DNA from: JAABRU01 sp964534335
GTDB taxonomy: Bacteria > Desulfobacterota > Desulfobacteria > Desulfobacterales > Desulfococcaceae
Direction: 5' to 3'
DNA: 14,344 nt
NCBI GenBank assembly: GCA_964534335.1
Contig: CAZHPS010000141.1
Location: 1-14,344 of the forward strand
The position numbers and the translations under genes are program-made. Shown here one piece after another: positions 1 through 5,416 of the stretch. Within the stretch, counting starts at the first letter, position 1, and each line of letters opens with the position of its first letter. The notes beneath the pieces are model-generated. The model had not been told where the DNA came from. It saw only the letters and a list, made by a program, of their open reading frames with translations, and made no database searches.

Positions 1-330
1 CGGTCATCAGTTCTTCCCCCAAAACGTCACCGGGCATCAGGAAAGGGAAGCGGGGCGACTCCGCACACTGAACGTTTCAGCTGCACACTGCGTCAGAGAT
101 GCCCGAATCCGGTCAGAAAAACACTTTCTTTCAGCCGTGGTGATGATTTTCATGAAATCCGTATCCGAAGTTTTATTGATCATTATAATTCGGGATTATC
201 AGCATGAAGAGTCCCACTACCGATTGTTGTAATACTGATGAATCAGGACTTTTGACATTCTGTTTTTCTCCCTTGAAGAATCATTTTTCGGCAGTGAGTC
301 AAACCTTTTAACCGCAGAGTTTTCCGGTCA
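1..330. other. Intergenic stretch with no recognised gene
   Basis: No open frame here shows a family motif, signal peptide or convincing ribosome binding site. The sequence is of mixed composition, with an AT-rich patch near 165-245. The only open frame is a minus-strand one that arises from the repeat block to its right. I see no tRNA-like fold or clear terminator. Confidence 0.5.
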
Positions 331-545
331 GAGTTTCCCACAGAGAACACAGAGAATTTCCCACAAAAATCAAAGAGTTTTTTCTCTGTGTCCTCTGTGG
401 TCTTTTCCTCCTCTGTGTTCTCTGTGGGAAACAAAAACATCGACAGAGGAGTTTCCCACAGAAATCACAGAGTTTTTTCTCTGTTCTCTGTGGGAAACAA
501 AACATCAACAGAGGCGTTTCCCTCAGAAATCCAAGAGTTTCTTCT
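331..545. repeat. Block of palindromic CACAGAG/CTCTGTG repeats
   Basis: The block is built of the words TTTCCCACAGA, CACAGAG, CTCTGTG and CTCTGTGGGAAA in alternating orientation. The arm at 334-354 and the arm at 411-431 are perfect 21-base reverse complements. A second, imperfect hairpin pairs 452-472 with 479-497, and a decayed third left arm starts near 516. Units are joined by a spacer of the type ACAAAACATCRACAGAGG. The block sits directly downstream of the sulfatase/beta-barrel operon, so folded RNA from it could end or protect that transcript. Similar 'cacagag' palindromes are scattered in many bacterial genomes and I know of no settled function. Open frames across it are side effects of the repeat. 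Confidence 0.8.
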
Positions 546-557
546 CTTTGCAAAGCA

Positions 558-1559
558 CTATTCCCCGCCCTCCAGCCGTCTCATGCCTTCAACCATCGGG
601 TGCCATCCGAACACGAGTGAGACCATGAAACCGTCCATGCTCAGGTCATCCGGATCATCATCGCCGACGGTTGACTTGTACCCGACAGTGAGGTTCAGGT
701 TGTTGTTGATCTGGTATCCGAGCGTAAACCCCAATCCAATGTTGTTGAGCTTTTCCCCGGAATTGCCTTCAATGGTTGCTTCACCGCCGTAAAACCAGGC
801 TGCGTCAAGTGATCCCCAGAAATGTTCCGTGAGATCGCGTGTCAGGTGCGCATCCAACTGGAACATGGGATCAGTCTCCATCGTCTGTCCGACATAGTCG
901 TCATTGTCTCCGAAAAGCCACACCGCAGGCAGGAATTCCAAAGTCATGCGCCGTCCCGGAACCCAGGGGCCGATCTGCCAGATGATCGGCATGCCCAGCC
1001 GACCGTACCAGCGGTTCTGTCCGATATTCAGGGGCTGATCGCTGTCATACTCGCCGATTGGCAGTGCCAGATCCACAAGCAGGTCAACAGAAAATCCCGG
1101 CTCGTAACGCAGGACATCGGGGATGTTCTTCTGCGCACGCGGGCCGAGGAGATTGAGGTTGAACTCAATCATCGGGTCGCCGAACCCGTTGGTGGATTGA
1201 TTGAAGGTTCTGCCGTCCACTGTTACATCTCCTGAGATTCTGCCCATCGGCACGAGGATCGCAGCCATTGCCGCGTGATCAAAAAGAGAAAAAGTACGCG
1301 CATAACCTGCCAGCGCCATTGTCGCATCAAAATCTGCTCCTGCTGCAATGGTATGCGCAGGATCAAAAGGGTTGGTGTTGCCGCTCAGGGACTCGAAAAT
1401 GACTGGCACTGCATTGGCATTTGACAGCGTCTTCCAGTAGAAGCGCGCCGGGGTTTGGGCCGAAGCCTGTGGCGGGCAGAAAATGCCTGCGGCGAGAATC
1501 GTTATGAAGATCAGCCCCAGACAGGCAAACGGTTTCATTATACTTTCCTTGTTTTTCAT
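558..1559 (-). CDS. Outer-membrane beta-barrel transporter, MetA-pathway (phenol degradation) family
   Basis: The 333-residue product starts with a Sec signal peptide: a basic start, a hydrophobic run and an A-S-A cleavage site near residue 34. The mature part is rich in alternating aromatic and polar strands with N/D/G turns, as in a beta-barrel. The overall pattern (RFYWKTLSNANAVP near the start, DLALPIGEYD, RLGMPII, NNNLNLTVGYKSTVG and a C-terminal VSLVFGWHPM strand) fits the family annotated as 'transporter' or 'MetA-pathway of phenol degradation' (PF13557), presumed outer-membrane channels for hydrophobic or aromatic compounds. A second ATG at 1538 has the better-placed AAGGAAAG site and is an equally good start. 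The gene lies 49 bases behind the sulfatase and probably shares its mRNA. The substrate is unknown. Confidence 0.75.
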   Translation of the reverse strand: MKNKESIMKPFACLGLIFITILAAGIFCPPQASAQTPARFYWKTLSNANAVPVIFESLSGNTNPFDPAHTIAAGADFDATMALAGYARTFSLFDHAAMAAILVPMGRISGDVTVDGRTFNQSTNGFGDPMIEFNLNLLGPRAQKNIPDVLRYEPGFSVDLLVDLALPIGEYDSDQPLNIGQNRWYGRLGMPIIWQIGPWVPGRRMTLEFLPAVWLFGDNDDYVGQTMETDPMFQLDAHLTRDLTEHFWGSLDAAWFYGGEATIEGNSGEKLNNIGLGFTLGYQINNNLNLTVGYKSTVGDDDPDDLSMDGFMVSLVFGWHPMVEGMRRLEGGE

Positions 1560-1608
1560 GTGATATCCATCCTTATTTATGAATGATTAATTCCCGGATC
1601 AGCAACAC

Positions 1609-3408
1609 TCAGGGCTTGGGAGCAGCCATCATGTCCTTAGGCGGAATGAACTGTTTCTTGTAAACCAGCGGCGGATAACCCGCATCATCCGGAACGCGCT
1701 GCGGAAGGACGTCTTCGAGCGTCTCGAACATGGAGCGGCTCGGCAGGATCACGTTGTTTGCCTTGACGTAGCTGTCCCAGAGTGCGAGCATTTCCTTTAC
1801 CCTGTCCGGATGCTCTGCGGCAATATCCTTTCGCTCGGCAGGATCAGCCGCAAGGTTGAAAAGTTCCCAGTCACCCTTGCCAAAGGGCTTGTACTCCCAG
1901 CGGATCTTCCACTCTCCCTGCCGTACTGCGCGGTTGCCGAATGCTTCCCACGCGAGGTAGTCCTGCTCTGTTCGCGGTGAATCTGCCTGACCTGCCAGCA
2001 TCGGCCCCCAGGACTTGCCGATAAGATCGGGCAGCTCACGCCCTTCATGGGTCTTGGGATATTCGGCGCCCGCGACTTCGAGCAGGGTAGGCATGATGTC
2101 CGCCACATGCATAAGCCCGTGGTTGAGGCTCCCCTTTGCCCGTTTGACGGCAGGGCCGCTGACGATGAGAGCATTCCGGATACCGCCTTCCGCAGTCCAT
2201 CCCTTATACTGACTGAAGGGCGTCATGGAGACCTGCGCCCACATGGGGCCGTACCCGACGTATGTGCCCGGATCGCCCCAGGCATTGGGGTGGGTCTGGG
2301 ACCAGTTGATCGCTGCAAAGAGGTAGTCACGCGAGCCCGGACTGCCCGCTATCATCTTGAAGAGGTCGGTTCCCTCAGCCCCGTTGTCGCCGAACACAAT
2401 GAAGATCGTGTTCTCGTACTCGCCGATTTTTTTGAGGTAGTCAATCAGCCGGCCTACGTGGAAGTCGATGTTTTCCACCATACCCGCGTAAAGTTCCATC
2501 TTCTTGCCGAGAATTGCACGGGTCGCGGGAGCAAGCACGATGGGATCGGGAATAAACCACATGCGCTCGGCAAGCAGCGTGTCCGCAGGCATGATACCGA
2601 GTTCGATCTGCCGCTTCAGGCGTTCCTGACGAACAGCGTCCCACCCCTTATCATACTCGCCGACATGGCGGGTGCGCCATTCCCGGGGCAGGTGGAAGGG
2701 ATCGTGCGGCGCCTGATGGGAAACATAAGCAAAGAAGGGGTTGCCATCTTTACGGCCGGACTCGATAAACCCGATCAGTTTGTCGGTGTAGGTCTTGGTC
2801 GCGTAGTAGTCATCGGGAAGCTCCGTCAGGTAGCGTCCGTCTTCGGTGAAGACCGATTTTGGAGCAGCAGCGGTGAAATTGTTCATGTCCCAGTAGCTGC
2901 CCGCGCCGTCGAGCAGGGTAAAGTCGCGCTCGAATCCGCGTGCAGCCGGAATATGTTCCGGATCCTTGCCCAGATGCCACTTGCCGACCATGTATGTGTG
3001 GTAGCCTTTATCCCTGAGCAGTTGCGGCAGAGTGACCACCCGGTTACTGAGGATGCCTTCGTAGCCATCCACGCCCCACTGGTTGGGCGCAGCCCACTCA
3101 TCCATGTTGCCCATGCCGTTGAGGTGCGTATCCACGCCGCTCAAAAGCATGGATCTTGTGGGAGAGCAGGTTGCATGGGTGTAAAAATTCGTGAAGCGCA
3201 CGCCGTCCTTTGCCAGAGAGTCAAAATTCGGGGTCTTGAGCTCGCTGCCGAACGCGCCGATGTCCGAGAACCCCAAGTCATCGCCGAGGATGATGACAAA
3301 GTTCGGTCGGCGGGGGGGTTCTGCGGCCTGCGCTGCTGTCGCAATGAAGATCGCGAACGCGGCAAACAGCACGGCGGCAGGGATGTTTTGGGGACGAAAC
3401 ATTTTCAT
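1609..3408 (-). CDS. Exported Cys-type arylsulfatase (sulfatase family)
   Basis: The 599-residue enzyme hydrolyses sulfate esters, probably in the periplasm. Signal peptide: residues 1-28, ending A-Q-A. The metal-binding pair D43-D44 sits in a GDDLGFSD block. The active-site motif C81-S-P-T-R85 is the C-x-P-x-R sequence whose cysteine becomes formylglycine. The second family signature, GYHTYMVGKWHLGK, places K143 and H145; H231 lies in SHQAPHDP, D341-N342 in FGDNG, and K402 in YKGWTAEGG. All catalytic positions expected of a type I sulfatase are therefore present. The start is supported by AAAGGA seven bases upstream. The formylglycine-generating enzyme or anaerobic sulfatase maturase needed for activation is not in the window. 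The downstream beta-barrel gene suggests uptake or export of an aromatic sulfate or its product (inference). Confidence 0.93.
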   Translation of the reverse strand: MKMFRPQNIPAAVLFAAFAIFIATAAQAAEPPRRPNFVIILGDDLGFSDIGAFGSELKTPNFDSLAKDGVRFTNFYTHATCSPTRSMLLSGVDTHLNGMGNMDEWAAPNQWGVDGYEGILSNRVVTLPQLLRDKGYHTYMVGKWHLGKDPEHIPAARGFERDFTLLDGAGSYWDMNNFTAAAPKSVFTEDGRYLTELPDDYYATKTYTDKLIGFIESGRKDGNPFFAYVSHQAPHDPFHLPREWRTRHVGEYDKGWDAVRQERLKRQIELGIMPADTLLAERMWFIPDPIVLAPATRAILGKKMELYAGMVENIDFHVGRLIDYLKKIGEYENTIFIVFGDNGAEGTDLFKMIAGSPGSRDYLFAAINWSQTHPNAWGDPGTYVGYGPMWAQVSMTPFSQYKGWTAEGGIRNALIVSGPAVKRAKGSLNHGLMHVADIMPTLLEVAGAEYPKTHEGRELPDLIGKSWGPMLAGQADSPRTEQDYLAWEAFGNRAVRQGEWKIRWEYKPFGKGDWELFNLAADPAERKDIAAEHPDRVKEMLALWDSYVKANNVILPSRSMFETLEDVLPQRVPDDAGYPPLVYKKQFIPPKDMMAAPKP

Positions 3409-3462
3409 AGTGATATCCTTTCTGAAATTTCTGGTTGTTCCTTATATATTTTCGGGGGCAAC

Positions 3463-3741
3463 TTACCGGTTAATGGATACTTTACCCTCGTTGTATTTAT
3501 GAATAAGCATAGAGATAAGCAATTGATACGGAATGCCCTCTTCGATAGCTTTTGCTTTGATTTTCTGCAGATCCCGCTCACGCATACGGATGTTGATGCG
3601 TTTTTGTTTATTGAGACTGTAACGCGCACATTCTTCATACTGCTTCTTTTCCTTCCCGGTAAGATCGGAAACCCATTTTTCATGTTCAAGTGAGTCTGCC
3701 AATTCCTTCTCCTCTTTATCCAAATACCTTGTCTTTTTCAT
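3463..3741 (-). CDS. CopG/BrnA-type antitoxin, without its toxin
   Basis: The 92-residue protein has a charged N-terminal half and a ribbon-helix-helix C-terminal half (KRINIRMRERDLQKIKAKAIEEGIPYQLLISMLIHKY, near residues 49-85). This matches the CopG-type antitoxins (PF12441) that pair with BrnT-like RNase toxins and repress their own promoter. The start is fixed by GGAGG seven bases before the ATG. The usual toxin gene is absent. Instead the frame is open leftward without a stop into the C-terminal remnant of the broken higA, so the two antitoxins are fused in frame on paper, although this gene has its own good ribosome binding site. It may be a leftover of a lost pair or may have been captured by the higB module. 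Confidence 0.82.
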   Translation of the reverse strand: MKKTRYLDKEEKELADSLEHEKWVSDLTGKEKKQYEECARYSLNKQKRINIRMRERDLQKIKAKAIEEGIPYQLLISMLIHKYNEGKVSINR

Positions 3742-4060
3742 TTGCTGCCTCCAAATTAGGTTTAACAGCGCGAGAGCGGCTCCTGCAGGAGGCTTTGCGC
3801 CGCGTTCCGGTTGCAACACGTAACCGGACGTTCAGTTCAGATAATGGACAAACATCGCCTGATTCATGAGATTGCTCGCGGATCGCATGAATGTCTTCAC
3901 CGGTCAGGGATTCAACCACGACTTTTTCTTTCATACCAGTATGGCGCAGGGTTATTTTCCCGTAAGCCGCCTCATCCAAAAGTCCGGCATGTCTCATGTC
4001 TTTGGCTGTCTCAAGCATCGCTTTTGCCAATCGACTGATTTTTTTGTTTTCCTTCGTCAT
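3742..4060 (-). pseudogene. higA: Broken HigA-type (XRE) antitoxin
   Basis: The start is excellent: a full AGGAGGTGATC site five bases before the ATG, overlapping the end of higB by 50 bases. Residues 1-55 or so read as the N-terminal region of HigA-like antitoxins of the PF06296-toxin partner type, reaching LTGEDIHAIREQSH. At about 3866-3870 the frame shifts. The next stretch of the helix-turn-helix (MNQAMFVHYLN) is in another frame, then a TGA stop at 3832-3834, and then TSGYVLQPERGAKPPAGAALALLNLI continues in that second frame into the next gene. The original first frame stays open to 3716 but encodes nonsense. The DNA-binding domain is therefore destroyed unless the lesions are sequencing errors. 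Confidence 0.75.
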
Positions 4061-4424
4061 AGATCACCTCCTGTAAAAACCTCTTTTTTATTGCGTTTTC
4101 AAGATATTCGTCATCCGCTTCAAGCCAGCCTGCTGCGATTTCCCTCAGCGTTGTCAGTTCGTCGTCTTCAATATTCTCGCGTTCGTTTTTTGCAAAGCCG
4201 TATAAGAACACCGCCCGATCACCGGATTGGTAAGCGATCAGCAGCCGATAACCGCCTGAGCGGCCTTGCCCTATCCGTGCAACCCTTTGTTTGATAACAC
4301 CTCCGCCCAAATCAGCATCCACAATCCCATATTCGGCTCTTTCGATTGCACCGCATAAACTGCGATCTCCGATTTTCTCCCTCCGTGCGAAGCGCACGAA
4401 CCACTTTGTTTTGAAAACCCGCAC
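4011..4424 (-). CDS. higB: RelE/HigB-type toxin (mRNA interferase)
   Basis: The 137-residue product matches the HigB-like RelE family (PF06296) throughout: VFKTKWFVRFARRE at the start, then DADLGGGVIKQRVAR, GQGRSGGYRLLIAYQ, DRAVFLYGFAKNERENI and DDELTTLREIAAGWL. Toxins of this family cleave ribosome-bound mRNA. No stop or frameshift is visible, and the basic residues expected in the active site (the K and R of the KQRVARxGQGRSGGYR stretch and the KNER block) are present. The start is a GTG with a weak GGGGTGG site. A near-consensus promoter lies immediately upstream, with a palindrome over the -10. The tail (about 16 residues past LQEV) overlaps the antitoxin start, as is common in this module. 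With higA broken, the toxin should be harmful unless it is silent, inactive or countered by another antitoxin. Confidence 0.85.
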   Translation of the reverse strand: MRVFKTKWFVRFARREKIGDRSLCGAIERAEYGIVDADLGGGVIKQRVARIGQGRSGGYRLLIAYQSGDRAVFLYGFAKNERENIEDDELTTLREIAAGWLEADDEYLENAIKKRFLQEVIYDEGKQKNQSIGKSDA

Positions 4425-4444
4425 ATTGCCACCCCACTTTGTAA

Positions 4445-4473
4445 ACTATAGCACTATAAAATATACATTTCAA
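4445..4473 (-). promoter_or_regulatory. Promoter of the higBA module with embedded operator-like palindrome
   Basis: On the minus strand TTGAAA (4468-4473) and TATAGT (4445-4450) are separated by exactly 17 bases, a near-consensus sigma-70 promoter. TATAG-TG-CTATA (4447-4458) is an inverted repeat covering the -10 region, a fitting place for a HigA-type repressor. It ends about 20 bases before the higB GTG. HigA itself is broken here, so control may be lost. Confidence 0.65.
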
Positions 4474-4523
4474 GTTGGTTTGTAAGGATAAGTTCTTCGA
4501 AACCGGAATTTAGCCGATGGGCC

Positions 4524-4544
4524 GAAAAAAGACCGGCAGTCTTT
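4524..4544 (-). terminator. Possible weak intrinsic terminator behind the hicAB cassette
   Basis: Read on the minus strand, AAAGAC-TGCCG-GTCTTT folds into a six-base stem and runs directly into further Ts. The stem is short and AT-rich, so this is tentative. Its place, after hicB and the duplicated cytochrome tail and before the higB promoter, suits a boundary between the two toxin-antitoxin units. Confidence 0.35.
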
Positions 4545-4583
4545 ATTCCTGAAGATATACTGTTATATTTACTCATTTTTCGT

Positions 4584-4635
4584 TATTTATTCAAGTAGTA
4601 TTTCAGCATGTTTGTATCCCGGATATCTCTCTAAA
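4584..4635 (-). pseudogene. Duplicated 3' end of the octaheme cytochrome/TPR gene
   Basis: Bases 4590-4635 match 5432-5477 at 43 of 46 positions, with a few more matches to the left. In the minus frame this reads LERYPGYKHAEILLE and then TAA, against LEKYPGYKHAEILLEEILK and TAG in the real gene. Nothing of the upstream part of the gene is found beside it: hicB begins 20 bases away. The two copies flank hicAB and the 5290-5394 repeat. Confidence 0.8.
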
Positions 4636-4655
4636 TTCAATTATTCGCTCCTGAT

Positions 4656-5057
4656 TTACTGATGTGATGCCATATACTCGGTGACGGCTTGAGACAAAAG
4701 GCCGGATCTGCTTGAACCATATTTTTTGGCATATTGATCTACAAGCATTATCAGCCTTTCCGGCATGTTAATATTGATGCGTTTGGATTTTAGTGAGAGT
4801 TTGCTGATGTCCACATCCACCAACGCCCAGATGCCATCCGTAAAGTCGTTATTATTCCTGTGCACTTCAATATCAGATGGCGTGGGGATAGGTTCTGAGT
4901 CAAGCAGCATACCTTCAATATGACATTCAGCGGCTTCCTGTGCCATGCTGATGGCTTCCGCAATTGTTGATCCCGCGGAAAAGCAACCGGGTAAATCAGG
5001 TATGGCAACGCTATAGTCCGAACCTGGATCTTTATGAATTACAATAGGATATTTCAT
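4656..5057 (-). CDS. hicB: HicB-family antitoxin
   Basis: The 133-residue antitoxin has the partially degraded RNase H-like HicB fold at the start (MKYPIVIHKDPGSDYSVAIPDLPGCFSAGSTIAEAI...AAECHIEGML, the classic DLPGC block) and a ribbon-helix-helix domain near residues 93-130 (KRININMPERLIMLVDQYAKKYGSSRSGLLSQAV). It binds and neutralises HicA and represses the operon. The start follows HicA by three bases and has GGAGG six bases upstream, so the pair is translationally linked. It appears complete. Confidence 0.93.
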   Translation of the reverse strand: MKYPIVIHKDPGSDYSVAIPDLPGCFSAGSTIAEAISMAQEAAECHIEGMLLDSEPIPTPSDIEVHRNNNDFTDGIWALVDVDISKLSLKSKRININMPERLIMLVDQYAKKYGSSRSGLLSQAVTEYMASHQ

Positions 5058-5060
5058 TTT

Positions 5061-5249
5061 TTACCTCCAATCCCATCCGGCTTGGCGAAAGATATTGCGC
5101 AGCGTTCCGATGGCAATATCTTTCCTAGGATGCGGAACAGTCACTTTACCCGGTTTATCAGGATGTTTGAATTGCTGGTGATCACCTTTTGCGTGATGAA
5201 GGTGCCACCCATCATTCAGTAATTTTTTTATTATATCCCGACTGTTCAT
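5061..5249 (-). CDS. hicA: HicA-family toxin (mRNA interferase)
   Basis: The 62-residue toxin has a dsRNA-binding-like fold. MNSRDIIKKLLNDGWHLHHAKGDHQQFKHP carries the conserved G-D-H, whose histidine (about residue 24) is catalytic in HicA, followed by KVTVPHPRKDIAIGTLRNIFRQAGW, the usual family ending. I chose the ATG at 5249 because the family begins just before the SRDIIKKL helix. An upstream GTG at 5267 would add six residues. Neither start has a good Shine-Dalgarno sequence. hicB follows after three bases. Two palindromes just upstream are likely operators. Confidence 0.92.
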   Translation of the reverse strand: MNSRDIIKKLLNDGWHLHHAKGDHQQFKHPDKPGKVTVPHPRKDIAIGTLRNIFRQAGWDWR

Positions 5250-5250
5250 A

Positions 5251-5289
5251 TTGTATGTACAACACACACCAAAATTGATTTTGTCAATC
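5251..5289 (-). promoter_or_regulatory. hicAB control region with two palindromes
   Basis: On the minus strand a perfect -35 box TTGACA (5281-5286) precedes hicA. Two inverted repeats lie here: CAAAAT-TG-ATTTTG at 5270-5283 and TTGTA-TG-TACAA at 5251-5262, with centres 20 bases apart, about two helical turns. That suits side-by-side binding of a ribbon-helix-helix dimer such as HicB. No convincing -10 is seen at the right spacing, so the exact start of transcription is unsure. Confidence 0.5.
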
Positions 5290-5394
5290 TTGATGGTCTC
5301 GTAAAAAGTCGGAAAATCAGGTTTTAACAGATATTAACTGGCTGATTTTATTATATCCAAATTTTGGAAAAAGGACTTTTTACGGGTTCATCAA
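5290..5394. mobile_element. Small MITE-like element with 21-bp terminal inverted repeats
   Basis: The left end (5290-5310, TTGATGGTCTCGTAAAAAGTC read in two parts as TTGATGGTCTC and GTAAAAAGTC) pairs with the right end (5374-5394) at 18 of 21 positions. The 63 bases between are AT-rich and contain no gene. It is 105 bp long. The ends resemble palindromic elements common in Desulfobacterota and Geobacter-like genomes (from memory, not checked). It lies between hicA and the cytochrome gene and may act as that gene's terminator hairpin. Confidence 0.6.
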
Positions 5395-5416
5395 TCTTAG
5401 GGTATGCAGATTACCC

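Noticed and set aside
331..545. CRISPR-like repeat array
   Set aside because: The repeats alternate in orientation, differ in spacing and have no uniform spacers or cas genes; they are palindromic interspersed repeats.
2047..3693. Long plus-strand open frame of 548 codons
   Set aside because: It lies opposite the sulfatase gene, which has signal peptide and all catalytic motifs; the plus-strand protein has no recognisable domain and no fitting ribosome binding site.
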